From NCBI GenBank assembly GCA_946557785.1, contig CAMNTH010000010.1:38351-102350 (forward strand): 64,000 nt of DNA, given 5' to 3'. Below, piece after piece: positions 28,621-37,839 of this stretch (positions within the stretch are counted from its first letter, which is position 1; the number at the start of each line of letters is the position of its first letter). A model generated the notes under the pieces. It was given only the letters and a program-made list of their open reading frames with translations, was not told the origin of the DNA and did not search any database. Source of the DNA: an uncultured Blautia sp. (GTDB lineage Bacteria; Bacillota; Clostridia; Lachnospirales; Lachnospiraceae). Both the position numbers and the translations under genes were made by a program.

Positions 28621-29249
28621 AACCAGCACCTTCTTTCCTGTCAAATGGACTTTGGATTCCCATAAGGGATTTGTTGCTGACATGAAGATAAATTTCCGTA
28701 GATTTTGGGTCACGGTGTCCAAGCAATGCCTGAATATTTTGCCGTTCTGTCCCCTGTTCCATCAGATGAGTTGCAAAGCTACAACGGAGACAGTGCGGAG
28801 TTGCTGTCTTTGGAAGCACAGCATCGGATACGGCACGGCGCATCACCTGCTCCAGCGTACTGACTGTCAGGTAATTACCGGTAAATTTATTAGGAAACAG
28901 GATCCCAAGGGGACGTCCCTTCTCAAACCAGTATTGTGTAAGGATATCCAGACACCGTTTGGAAAGGATCGTATAGCGATCCATCCGGTTCTTTGTATCC
29001 CGGACATGGATCTGCATATTTGTGCGGGAGATATCATCATAATGTAGATGGATCACTTCGGAAACACGCATTCCAGAAGAATACATCGTTGCAAACATGG
29101 CTTTATATTTGATATCATCCCAAAGGATATGCAGGACATTCCTATAGAAAAAACGGATTGCCGAATTATAGAGGTTAATTGATGGAACGTTCTTTGAGGT
29201 TGCGGATTTTTCCGGCTTCCTCAAGCTGTTCTAAATATTTATCATACAT
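28613..29249 (-). pseudogene. IS91-associated tyrosine recombinase, disrupted
   Basis: The true start appears to be ATG 29249 with GGAGG upstream, reading MYDKYLEQLEEAGKIRNLKE and stopping after 24 codons. A shifted frame then continues to 28613. It retains the catalytic R (SSGMRVSEV), K, HxxR (TPHCLRCSFATH), H (LLGHRDPKST) and Y. Around VLHILWDDIKYKAMF the join looks like an internal deletion, since the usual linker to the catalytic domain is missing. A frameshift plus a deletion make this a pseudogene. Confidence 0.75.
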
Positions 29250-29462
29250 AATAAAATCCTCCATGTAAAATCAGTAGTAATCAAAACACTGCTTTACACG
29301 GAGGTTCATTTGGGTCATAACACCGCTTGCCAAACAAGCGGAAGGATGGTATTCTTTTCATAGGCAGTGGGAAGGTCGATCCTGTTTGATTGTTTCGTTG
29401 TGGTGACTTAACAATACTACTTTTAGGACTTGCATTCCACTGCTTATTGTTACAGAAAACAA

Positions 29463-29508
29463 AAAATCGCTATGCCACAACCTTGGCAGACCATCGCGCA
29501 GCGATTTT
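29463..29508 (+). promoter_or_regulatory. Leader hairpin upstream of the GNAT gene
   Basis: AAAATCGCT (29463-29471) pairs with AGCGATTTT (29500-29508), with an inner TGCCA/TGGCA helix. The stem ends in TTTT about 35 bp before the ATG. Its position suggests an attenuator or a terminator for incoming transcription. Confidence 0.45.
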
Positions 29509-29541
29509 GTCCAATTTAAATTTGTAAGCGAGGTGCTAAAA

Positions 29542-30042
29542 ATGAAAATTGAATTAAAAAAATGGAGTTTTGAAGATAAAGAATTTCTTATAAAAATGTG
29601 TAACACTATAGATAGAAACTATTTATCGGATAGATTGCCCAATCCATATACAAATAAATCAGCAGAATGGTGGTTAAATATGGTAAAAGAAAACGATGAA
29701 AAAAAAGGTGTGTTTCGAGAAATAGTTGTTGATGGTAAAATAATAGGCACAATATCAGTTGAACAAAAGGAAGATGTCTATCGAAAAGATTCTGAAATTG
29801 GATATTATTTATTGCAAGAAGCATATTCAAAAGGAATCATGACAGAAGCAGTAAGACAAATCTGTAAAATTGCTTTTGAGAAATTAGATATCATTCGAAT
29901 TACGGGAATGGTGTATGAACCCAATATTGCATCTAGAAAAGTGCTAGAAAAGAATAATTTTTTGCTTGAAGGTGTAATGAAAAAAGCAGTTATTAAAAAC
30001 AATAATATTTATGACCTCTGTATTTATGGAAAAGTAAGATAA
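29542..30042 (+). CDS. GNAT N-acetyltransferase (RimJ/RimL type)
   Basis: 166 residues from ATG 29542, with GAGGTG eight bases upstream. The GNAT fold is clear: IGYYLLQEAYSKGIMTEAVRQI (motif A, acetyl-CoA binding) and VYEPNIASRKVLEKNNFLLEGVMKKAV (motif B). The substrate is not predictable; relatives acetylate ribosomal proteins, amino acids or drugs. The DNA is much richer in A+T than its neighbours and the gene is on the opposite strand, with its own terminator, which suggests recent transfer. Confidence 0.85.
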   Translation: MKIELKKWSFEDKEFLIKMCNTIDRNYLSDRLPNPYTNKSAEWWLNMVKENDEKKGVFREIVVDGKIIGTISVEQKEDVYRKDSEIGYYLLQEAYSKGIMTEAVRQICKIAFEKLDIIRITGMVYEPNIASRKVLEKNNFLLEGVMKKAVIKNNNIYDLCIYGKVR

Positions 30043-30238
30043 ATTTGAGCTTGTAGGTATATTTGATATAACGAAAATATTGCAAACTAACGGAGTGATC
30101 CAGACAAGGCGGTGGGAAAATCTCTTAGATTTTTCTGCCGTTTTTAGTGGCCAACAAAGGGGGCACAAAAAACAAGAGACAATATACACGAACAATAAGA
30201 AATTGATTGTCTTTTTCTTTTGCAGAAATCTAGTATAA

Positions 30239-30270
30239 GCAATCACCAGTACATGGTAATTGCCTTTTTT
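30239..30270 (+). terminator. Terminator downstream of the GNAT gene
   Basis: GCAATCACC (30239-30247) pairs with GGTAATTGC (30255-30263) with one mismatch, followed by CTTTTTT. It is 200 bp after the GNAT stop; I see no gene in between. Confidence 0.65.
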
Positions 30271-30288
30271 GATTGGAGGAATTGAAGA

Positions 30289-30357
30289 ATGAATAACAGC
30301 ATCTGGTCTGAAACTATTATAAACGGGAGATTCAGATGCATTCTGTTCCAGTTTTAA
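30289..30357 (+). pseudogene. N-terminal scrap of an FAD-dependent oxidoreductase (tentative)
   Basis: 22 codons with a good SD (TTGGAGGAATTGAAG) read MNNSIWSETIINGRFRC and then stop. MNxSIWxET is how a group of clostridial FAD-dependent oxidoreductases with an N-terminal Rossmann fold begins, but the fold itself is missing. Weak evidence because of length. From here to 30606 I see only non-coding or degraded sequence. Confidence 0.3.
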
Positions 30358-30579
30358 TTCTACAAAAGGAATCGTCTGAGGCGCTGCAGTAACAATCCAG
30401 TCTGCTTACAGCACCGGCTCACCTCCAGGAAAAGTTAGCAAAACAGGAGATAGCTTCTCTTAACAAGTTTTGCCTGTGCCGGTCCATTAGATCTGTATGT
30501 AACATCAGTTCCCCCTCCATTCTTTTCACCCGTCATCATAACAAAATTCTCCAAATGAATATATCCCGTGATTCTTGAC

Positions 30580-30593
30580 ATACTATACAGTAT
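30580..30593. promoter_or_regulatory. Small palindrome overlapping a -35-like TTGACA
   Basis: ATACT (30580-30584) and AGTAT (30589-30593) form an inverted repeat directly after TTGACA (30575-30580) and just before a GGAGGTGA ribosome binding site. It has the look of a repressor operator, but no -10 is evident. Confidence 0.3.
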
Positions 30594-30606
30594 GGAGGTG
30601 ATTTGC

Positions 30607-30714
30607 GTGGCATTTCTCTTAAAAACAGCACTGGGGCTTTTCCTCTTCTTCATCTGGGTTTTATGCCGGATCTGTACGCTAGCCGATAAGCGAGAAGGTT
30701 TTTGGAATTTGTGA
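30607..30714 (+). CDS. 35-aa single-span membrane peptide
   Basis: A GTG start preceded by a perfect GGAGGTGA at five bases opens a 35-codon frame. The peptide has one hydrophobic segment, LLKTALGLFLFFIWVLCRIC, followed by a charged tail, TLADKREGFWNL. The strong SD and the membrane segment argue for a real small protein, perhaps a regulator or a toxin-like peptide; it could also be the fragment of a larger lost gene. No function can be given. Confidence 0.4.
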   Translation: MAFLLKTALGLFLFFIWVLCRICTLADKREGFWNL

Positions 30715-30835
30715 AGCATACACAGACGCTAACACCAGTATCCCCGCCGTCAGTAATTCACGTCATGTGGGATGGTAATAATTACCAATGATACTCTCAA
30801 TGATATTACCTTCTTCAGCCTGTCTTATATTCTCC

Positions 30836-31864
30836 TCACTGGTATCTCCTGCACCCGCACATCTTCCCGTAATGATTTTGGTACTCCCCGCTGATGATTT
30901 CCTCCCACCAGGAACGGTTCTCCAGATACCACATTATCGTTTTTCGAATGCCATCGCTGAAAGCTGTGGTGGGCAGCCAGCCAAGCTCATTATGGATCTT
31001 TGTCGGGTCAATCGCATAGCGCAGGTCATGGCCTTTCCGGTCCGCAACATAATTGATCAGTTCCTCACTCTTCCCAAGTTCCCTGATGATCAGCTTCACG
31101 ATATCAATATTCCGCATCTCATTGTGGCCGCCCACATTATAGGCCTCCCCAATACGTCCCTTCCTCACGATTAGGTCAATCGCCTTGCAGTGGTCCTCCA
31201 CATACAGCCAGTCTCTAACGTTCTACCCTTCCCCGTAGACAGGCAGCGGCCTATCGTTCAAGCAATTGGCGATCATCAGCGGAATCAGTTTCTCCGGGAA
31301 CTGGTAAGGGCCATAGTTGTTGGAGCAGCGGCTGATGGTCACGGGCAGTCCATAAGTGCGGTAGTAGGCCATCACCAGCAGGTCGGCTCCGGCTTTCGAA
31401 GATGAGTACGGGCTTGATGTATGGATGGGTGTTTCCTCCGTAAAGAACAGATCCGGGCGATCCAGGGGAAGGTCGCCGTATACCTCATCCGTGCTGACCT
31501 GGTGGTACCTCACGTTGCCAAACGCCCGGCAGGCATCCATCATGGAGGCTGTGCCGATGATATTAGTCTGTAGGAAAATGCCGGGATCCTCAATGCTCCT
31601 GTCCACATGGCTTTCCGCCGCAAAGTTGATAACCACATCCGGCTTTTCTTCCCCAAAGAGGCTCCTTACCCCTTCCCGATCGCAGATGTCCAGCTTCACG
31701 AACCGGAAATTTGGGTTGTCCATCACCGGCGCCAGGGTACACAGATTCCCCGCATAGGTCAGCTTATCGATACACACCACCCGATCCTCTGGGTGCTCCT
31801 TTATATGGTAATGTATGTAATTCCCACCAATGAATCCGGCTCCGCCGGTCACAATAATCGTCAT
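30836..31864 (-). pseudogene. rfbB: dTDP-glucose 4,6-dehydratase, interrupted by an in-frame TAG
   Basis: The reading frame is full length (342 codons) but has a TAG at 31225-31223, between YGEG and NVRDWLYVEDHC, where homologues usually carry Lys. A single base change (AAG to TAG) would explain it. The N-part has the Rossmann [10 protein letters not shown], the catalytic Thr/Asp/Glu in STDEVYGD and YxxxK in YSSSKAG; the C-part has the substrate-binding R-D-W and GWLPTT. The enzyme makes dTDP-4-keto-6-deoxyglucose, required by the FdtA/FdtB genes upstream. Unless TAG is read through, or a second rfbB exists, this pathway is broken. Confidence 0.85.
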
Positions 31865-31908
31865 AATCTTCTACCTCACAATATATTTTTCACAGTTCCC
31901 CTGTAACC

Positions 31909-32811
31909 TCACAATACGACCTTGCCTTCCAACACAGCTATCAGATGTTCACCATACGGACTCTTACCATAACGCTCTGCGCTCATTCTAAGTTCTTCAT
32001 CATCAATCCATCCCATATGGTAGGCAATCTCCTCTGGGGAGGAGATGGTCATTCCCTGGTATTCCTCAAGCATGCAAACGAAATTTGTCGCCTTGCGGAG
32101 ACTGTAAAATGTCCCCGCATCCATCCATGTAAAGCCCCGGCCCAGAAGCAGCGCATCTAGGCGTCCTTCCTGAAGGTACATATCATTCAGTGTGGTAATC
32201 TCCAGTTCCCCTCTGGCGCTTGGTCTAACCTGCCCCGCCTTTGCGCAGACCCCGGCGGGATAGAAATAAAGCCCCACAATGGCGTAGTTGGACTTGGGTT
32301 CCTTCGGCTTCTCTTCTACAGAAAGAACCTTCACCCCATCGTCCGTTTTTCCTTCTTTCGAGAACTCCATGATTCCGAACCGCTCCGGGTCTTCCACATA
32401 ATACCCAAAGATACAGGCTTGCCCATCCTCTGCCATTTTCCTTGCGGAACGGAGTTTATGCCCCAGTCCATTCCCATAGAAGATATTGTCCCCCAGAACC
32501 ATTGCGCAGCTATCGTTTCCAATAAAATCCTTCCCGATAAGGAATGCCTGGGCAAGGCCTTCCGGCTTCTCCTGGACGGCGTAGGACAGGGAAATGCCGA
32601 ATGCAGAACCGTCACCAAGCAGCTGCCGGATGCGGGGCGTGTCCTCCGGAGTACTGATTATCAGGATATCCTTGATCTGTGCCAGCATCAGGGTGGACAG
32701 AGGGTAGTAGATCATAGGCTTATTGTAGACTGGAAGGAGCTGTTTTGACGTTACCATCGTAAGCGGATAAAGCCGTGTGCCGGATCCACCCGCGAGAATA
32801 ATTCCTTTCAT
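31909..32811 (-). CDS. rfbA: Glucose-1-phosphate thymidylyltransferase
   Basis: 300 residues, standard RmlA length. MKGIILAGGSGTRLYPLT is the nucleotide-binding signature, then SKQLLPVYNKPMIYYPL, and GRGFTWMDAGTFYSLRKA near the C-terminus is diagnostic. It makes dTDP-glucose from dTTP and glucose-1-phosphate. GAGGT precedes the ATG. It sits 44 bp upstream of rfbB. A 199-bp piece of a second rfbA lies at 26995-27193. Confidence 0.95.
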   Translation of the reverse strand: MKGIILAGGSGTRLYPLTMVTSKQLLPVYNKPMIYYPLSTLMLAQIKDILIISTPEDTPRIRQLLGDGSAFGISLSYAVQEKPEGLAQAFLIGKDFIGNDSCAMVLGDNIFYGNGLGHKLRSARKMAEDGQACIFGYYVEDPERFGIMEFSKEGKTDDGVKVLSVEEKPKEPKSNYAIVGLYFYPAGVCAKAGQVRPSARGELEITTLNDMYLQEGRLDALLLGRGFTWMDAGTFYSLRKATNFVCMLEEYQGMTISSPEEIAYHMGWIDDEELRMSAERYGKSPYGEHLIAVLEGKVVL

Positions 32812-32927
32812 TGGTTTTTACCTCGTATTGTGTGTATTTTTATTTTGGGAATCCAACGTATAATCATCAGGAATTCCCAATAACTTCTCCATTCATAACC
32901 TTTGCATCTCTTACAGGAGAATTCTGC

Positions 32928-33902
32928 CTATGCAGATACCTTCCGATGACAATGCTTTTGTCTTGTCAGCACATATGGCGTTGCTATAACCATCGATGCT
33001 ACTATAACCACCAGCGGAACCATATATGGGGAAATTACCACATATCCTCTTTCAATTAATGCATTCAAAACCTGTATAATTCCGCAATGGCACAAATAGA
33101 CGGGCATGGAATAATATCTGCCAAGCCATCCCACATATCCAGCACATGTATTTTCAGCCAGTTCATCATCTTTGGCCAAAATAAATACAGTGAGAGCCAC
33201 GCCAATTGTTCCAATATACAATGCTGATTCTCCAAGCATAAACTGTTCAAAGAGTACCATGCTGGTCGATGTAATCAGAATGCAATACATCAGTTTCCTT
33301 GATGGGAAGGCACCCTTTTCATTTACCCACCGTCCTATCAAGAAAAAGGGCAGTACCGTAAAAAGAAAATTGCCAGCCACATACCACGGAAAGTCAAGCA
33401 CTTCTTGAATGATGATATTGCAAAACAGCAATAATGGAGCTAATCTATAAGAAAACCTTACCAAATTCAATTTCAGCAGTAGAATGTACACCAAGTAAAC
33501 ATATAGCAAAGCGAACAAGTACCAAATCGACCAGCTGACAAATAAGAGCCTATTGAACAGGATAAATTTTGCTGCATTCTTGAGAGTGAGGTTTGGAAAC
33601 AGCCAATCAAGCATTCCGCTCCCCTGCACTATTGAAGCGATGGAGTTAAATATTGCACTTATCATAATTCCTGATGCGATAAGAATACCCGTTTTTTTCA
33701 GTCCAGCCTTGGTCTTTGCAATGCACCTGCCCCTGTCAGCGTCATAAGAATAATACCCTGTGACAAGGGCAAAAAACGGAACCGCAAATCTTGCTATCGC
33801 CGCAATATAATCACCCAATGCTCCAGGAAATCGGCAGTGTATAAGGATGACAAAGATACAGGCTACCCCTTTGACCAAATCAACCGTTACGTTTTTTTTC
33901 AT
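32928..33902 (-). CDS. Acyltransferase-3 family membrane protein
   Basis: 324 residues from ATG 33902 (AGGAG six bases upstream; an ATG at 33908 is possible). About ten membrane helices. The opening KKNVTVDLVKGVACIFVILIHC with its conserved His and the following FAVPFFALVTGYYSY are typical of acyltransferase-3 (OafA/WecH/YiaH) proteins that O- or N-acetylate exported polysaccharides. Its start overlaps the end of the CapA-like gene. In this cluster it probably acetylates the repeat unit, perhaps the amino sugar; that is inference. Confidence 0.85.
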   Translation of the reverse strand: MKKNVTVDLVKGVACIFVILIHCRFPGALGDYIAAIARFAVPFFALVTGYYSYDADRGRCIAKTKAGLKKTGILIASGIMISAIFNSIASIVQGSGMLDWLFPNLTLKNAAKFILFNRLLFVSWSIWYLFALLYVYLVYILLLKLNLVRFSYRLAPLLLFCNIIIQEVLDFPWYVAGNFLFTVLPFFLIGRWVNEKGAFPSRKLMYCILITSTSMVLFEQFMLGESALYIGTIGVALTVFILAKDDELAENTCAGYVGWLGRYYSMPVYLCHCGIIQVLNALIERGYVVISPYMVPLVVIVASMVIATPYVLTRQKHCHRKVSA

Positions 33903-35085
33903 GTTCATCTCCTCTCCTTCCTCCGATACTTTTGATCAGAGGCTTTATGCAAAACCAATTCTGCGAAAACTCCAGCTTCTTTTTTATTTTTCGAACAGAA
34001 AATTCATACATCATCCTAATAAAAACATTGAGTCTATATTTATAGAAAGATTTTTTAAATCTTACTCTAAAATCATTACTGCAAGATCTGTGATGAGCAT
34101 TTACAATATTCCAGTAATCCTTATCCGTATATTTCCCACTTAATGCATTTTCCATCTCCTGTTGTCTGTCCCGGAACCATTCTCCTGCACATGGCTCTGG
34201 GATCATATTGTCATTAATACAATAGGGCAACATTTCATAGTCGATTTTCTTCTCACTGCTATCTCCAAATATCTTAATCTTTACAATACCAGTCTCACGG
34301 CACATCTGCGGAACCATGTCGGATACAAAATTTCCCTGACCATAGACAATCAAAGAACCCTTATACTGTTCAATTCCTTGAAACACATGAGAGTGATGCC
34401 CCAGAATAATGTCTACACCCGCATCTACAAATTTATGTGCGAGAGTTATCTGCTCATTTGTAGGAAATGTTGCAAATTCATCCCCCCAATGAACCGCCAA
34501 TACCAGCACACTCTCTGGATATGCCTTATGATATTCTCCTGCCTTTTTCAACACTCTCTCAATATCATCTTCATATCGGATATCATCTGGCTGATACCAT
34601 TCAATATGTATACAGAGAGAGAAAAAAGCAAAGCGAGTCCCCTTAACATCAATAACATAAAAATCTTCATCCCTAACACCGATAGCTCCCATCCCGGCAT
34701 CCTCGCATACTTTTTTTGTATAAAAAAAAGCATCAGTCCCATGCTGCAGGCAATGGTTATTTGCCAAATTAAGGATTGAAAACCCGGCTTTCCTTACCAC
34801 ATCAATAGTACTTTCCGGACAGGACATCTGCAGTTCTGCAAGATTCCTGTGTTTAGGGTAATACACCACGGTTTCAAAATTTCCTATCACAATATCCGCA
34901 TTACGAAAATGACATTCACATCCTTTGAAAACATCATCTTTAATTTTAGGAAATGCAGACCCAACCCCGACTCCAACGAACAGTGGTGAATCCGAGAGCA
35001 TCAGATCACCCACTGAACACATTATAACTTCCTGTTTGTTTGACACTTCTAAACTCCTTAGTCTTCTCGTCGACACGCCTGCCAT
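33880..35085 (-). CDS. CapA-family metallophosphatase-like protein
   Basis: 401 residues. VIMCSVGDLMLSDSP, VIGNFETVV, LNLANNHCLQHGTDA, VHWGDEF and ILGHHSHVFQGIE match the CapA/PgsA (PGA_cap) fold, a calcineurin-like metal centre seen in capsule and poly-gamma-glutamate loci. No signal peptide or anchor is present, unlike B. anthracis CapA, so it may work in the cytoplasm. The start codon overlaps the wzx stop (TAATG), implying coupling. The C-terminal 120 residues are basic and Arg-rich. The reaction is unknown. Confidence 0.85.
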   Translation of the reverse strand: MAGVSTRRLRSLEVSNKQEVIMCSVGDLMLSDSPLFVGVGVGSAFPKIKDDVFKGCECHFRNADIVIGNFETVVYYPKHRNLAELQMSCPESTIDVVRKAGFSILNLANNHCLQHGTDAFFYTKKVCEDAGMGAIGVRDEDFYVIDVKGTRFAFFSLCIHIEWYQPDDIRYEDDIERVLKKAGEYHKAYPESVLVLAVHWGDEFATFPTNEQITLAHKFVDAGVDIILGHHSHVFQGIEQYKGSLIVYGQGNFVSDMVPQMCRETGIVKIKIFGDSSEKKIDYEMLPYCINDNMIPEPCAGEWFRDRQQEMENALSGKYTDKDYWNIVNAHHRSCSNDFRVRFKKSFYKYRLNVFIRMMYEFSVRKIKKKLEFSQNWFCIKPLIKSIGGRRGDEHEKKRNG

Positions 35086-36569
35086 TATTTCCCCCTTGCG
35101 GATTCAAAATCAAGCAGCGACTTAATATGTTTTTTTTTCTGTCTGATAAATGATTTTATCAATTCCTTCTCTTTATGGTAAAAAAAGGCTCCTGCAATGA
35201 CAAGGTAGATTACCACTCCCTTTGTCACCTGAATGAGTAAGGTTTGAATCGTTGCACCATGTGCATTTCCATACATATACACCGGCACAAACATGACCAG
35301 TCCACAAACTATGAAAAACAAATTCGAAACCGTATACCTCACGACCGGAATCTCCCTCCTGCATATGAATATCTGGCACAATGCCACAAATGATTCCGCT
35401 AGCAGCGTTGCGCAGGCCGCCCCAACAGCCCCCCATAAAGGTATAAAAATGGAATTAAAAACCAAGTTCACAGCAACGCCAGTCAATATCGAAACGATAT
35501 AATCTTTATCCCTCTTCTGAGGCAACAGGTATTGATTCCTCACAACATTCGCATTCCCCCTGAAAATCACATGGGGCGCAATTACCATAATGAGTACACC
35601 ACTTTCCGCAAATTCATCACCAAAAAATATAGGCGCAAATACCTTCCCTACACCCATCATCCCAAAAGCCATACCGCAGGCCATGAACATAATTACACGC
35701 ATGGACTTCTCTATGTAATATTTTGTTTTTTCTAATTCGCCATCTTGGGCAAAGTTTGTCATTTTCGGCAATGTAACAACGCCAAGTGAAGCAAGGATCA
35801 TATACGGAACCTCAACAATCTTATCCGCATTTGAGTATATGGCTACTTCGGACATTCCCACAATATTTCCGAGCATAATCTTATCCATTGTCCTGTAAAT
35901 ATTTATGACAAGGACTGGGAAAAACAGTAGGAGCGATCCCTTGCCATATTCCCATATTTCTTTTACTGTTGCACTAGTAAACTTAACATACTTAAACACT
36001 CTGATCCAAAGGATTAGAGAGCTGAACAGCAGCGTTCCTGCACAGAAGAGGGAATACAGAACCAAATCATCCCTAGTCTTCACAAAGATAAAAATCCCTG
36101 CAAAAGAAACCAGCCTTGCGATAATGTTCACTGTGGACGTCACCTTAAATTTCTCTAGCCCAAAGTACAGCCAACTGATATTAAACAACTCTGCAATTAT
36201 GTATAAACTCTGTATCCAAGCAATATCACGGTTTTCTTTACAGAAAATAGTAAGATAAACCACATAAGCCACTAAGGCGAGCACGCTGAAAATCACTTGG
36301 AAATAGTATGCCGCAGAGAACACCTTATCCATCTGTGCCTTATCTTTCCTGTGTTCAGCGATTAGCCTGCTACCATAATTTTCAAACCCCAGGAAAGCAA
36401 ACATCTGAAAATAGATAACAACGGAATATGTATAATCGTATATTCCCAGCTTCTCTGCTCCCAGTACTCTGGTCACATATGGAACTGTTACCAGTGGAAG
36501 TATCATCCTCATGACTTTATAAAACGTCGTGTATATGAAATTTTTAGCTATCGTCTTAGATGTACTCAT
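35085..36569 (-). CDS. wzx: Polysaccharide repeat-unit flippase (Wzx)
   Basis: 494 residues with 12-14 membrane helices. The opening KNFIYTTFYKVMRMILPLVTVPYVTRVLGAEKLGIYDY is the standard Wzx/RfbX signature. It moves lipid-linked repeat units across the membrane for the Wzy polymerase encoded 37 bp upstream. SD GGAGAT precedes the ATG. Confidence 0.92.
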   Translation of the reverse strand: MSTSKTIAKNFIYTTFYKVMRMILPLVTVPYVTRVLGAEKLGIYDYTYSVVIYFQMFAFLGFENYGSRLIAEHRKDKAQMDKVFSAAYYFQVIFSVLALVAYVVYLTIFCKENRDIAWIQSLYIIAELFNISWLYFGLEKFKVTSTVNIIARLVSFAGIFIFVKTRDDLVLYSLFCAGTLLFSSLILWIRVFKYVKFTSATVKEIWEYGKGSLLLFFPVLVINIYRTMDKIMLGNIVGMSEVAIYSNADKIVEVPYMILASLGVVTLPKMTNFAQDGELEKTKYYIEKSMRVIMFMACGMAFGMMGVGKVFAPIFFGDEFAESGVLIMVIAPHVIFRGNANVVRNQYLLPQKRDKDYIVSILTGVAVNLVFNSIFIPLWGAVGAACATLLAESFVALCQIFICRREIPVVRYTVSNLFFIVCGLVMFVPVYMYGNAHGATIQTLLIQVTKGVVIYLVIAGAFFYHKEKELIKSFIRQKKKHIKSLLDFESARGK

Positions 36570-36606
36570 TTATGGAGCATCTCCTTTCCAAAACTTCATC
36601 CAAGCT

Positions 36607-37794
36607 CTAAACGATGTGTGGCTTTTTCCTGCATATTTTTTTAGCCATCACCAAGTGCTGCACATTACTCACGAAAATGAACATCAGATAAAAAAGAATA
36701 TCATCAAATGTCTCTCCTTGAATGATAACAAACAAAATCGTAAAATAAGCTATCAAAATCTCCATCATACTCTCTTTTGAACTTTTTAGACGCCTGCAAA
36801 TTATAACCAACAAAATTGCAAACAAGGCAATGCCTATCAGCCCCCCAGTGAATATCGTATTCACATATCTGTTATGTGTTGTTGCAAAACCAAATATCTC
36901 ATAGCCTTTCCCCTGCCCAACTCCCCAGATAGGATTATTTAAGAAATACTTTAATGCTATTGACCATACTGTAGTTCTTCCTGAAAGAGTTACTTCACGG
37001 TTTAGAACTCCCTCCAAAAAAGGAACGATCATCTGGAGGTTCTGCAGCACAACGAAAACAATAAATATTACCGCATTCAATATCAGGCTCCACACAAGAG
37101 GCAGATGCCATCCCTTCTTACTTAACCTATTAAAGAAAGTGATTGCTATTATTCCGGCAACACTCAGCAAGGATACAACAGACCAAACCCTTAAAATGTA
37201 AAAAAGAGATACCACTTCCAAAAATATAAGCCTGGCCAAGTTAAATTTATCCTCGTCCTCTGTCTCAAGCCTGAATTCCCCCAAAGCAATCGCTATCATA
37301 GCATATAATCCTAATGAATTCTGATGCCCCAAAAAATAATATTTTTTTGTTCCAACAACACCTGTAGCCGTATAAAGGCCATTTGGAAATAATAACATTG
37401 AAAGCACATTAATATAAATTAACAATGTCATTATTATATAAAGAATTCGGATACACCTTTTTGTATCCTCTTTCAGCATAATATCTATAACGATGATAAA
37501 TGCTGTCACACTAATCACCTGAGTAGACACAAACATCATTGAAGAACCTGCCAATAAGGTACTTATCCATAAGGCAACTTCTTGAAGAACAATTACTGCC
37601 ATGATAGCATTAAAGTGAAATTTCCGTATATGAAGTAATATAAAGCCAATACTTATAAATTTCCCCACTGTGTATAAGGTATTCAATATTGAGAATCTCG
37701 CTAAATATGGGCTTTCGAAGTAGAAAATCAATATTAGAAACCATGCGATGTCTTTAATGGATATCTTAAATTTTCTTTTTTTAATCCTAATCAT
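36607..37794 (-). CDS. wzy: O-antigen/EPS polymerase (Wzy)
   Basis: 395 residues with about 11 membrane helices and a large external loop (about 255-305) containing GRTTVWSIALKYFLNNPIWGVGQGKGYEIFG and the following THNRYVNTIF, the Wzy_C pattern in which Arg and His are thought to bind glycan. Wzy proteins are poorly conserved, so the call relies on topology, loop motif and neighbours. Confidence 0.85.
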   Translation of the reverse strand: MIRIKKRKFKISIKDIAWFLILIFYFESPYLARFSILNTLYTVGKFISIGFILLHIRKFHFNAIMAVIVLQEVALWISTLLAGSSMMFVSTQVISVTAFIIVIDIMLKEDTKRCIRILYIIMTLLIYINVLSMLLFPNGLYTATGVVGTKKYYFLGHQNSLGLYAMIAIALGEFRLETEDEDKFNLARLIFLEVVSLFYILRVWSVVSLLSVAGIIAITFFNRLSKKGWHLPLVWSLILNAVIFIVFVVLQNLQMIVPFLEGVLNREVTLSGRTTVWSIALKYFLNNPIWGVGQGKGYEIFGFATTHNRYVNTIFTGGLIGIALFAILLVIICRRLKSSKESMMEILIAYFTILFVIIQGETFDDILFYLMFIFVSNVQHLVMAKKICRKKPHIV

Positions 37795-37839
37795 TGTTTA
37801 CAGTCTCCGCATCTCTTATATAACCAGATTTCTCTCCGT

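Larger units (their letters stand above)
27500..29345 (-). mobile_element. IS91-family element with partner tyrosine recombinase
   Basis: An IS91-type transposase gene and an upstream tyrosine-recombinase gene are arranged tandemly with an 8-bp overlap, a layout known in a subgroup of IS91-like elements. A hairpin at the transposase 3' end (27508-27532) and a CCGCTTG/CAAGCGG hairpin at 29323-29341 upstream of the integrase may mark the ends. I cannot define the termini exactly because IS91 elements lack inverted terminal repeats. The integrase is broken, so the element is probably inactive. Confidence 0.6.

Noticed and set aside
30435..30719. 94-codon minus-strand frame
   Set aside because: Overlaps the small membrane peptide on the other strand; no SD, and basic low-complexity residues from an antisense of a hydrophobic segment.
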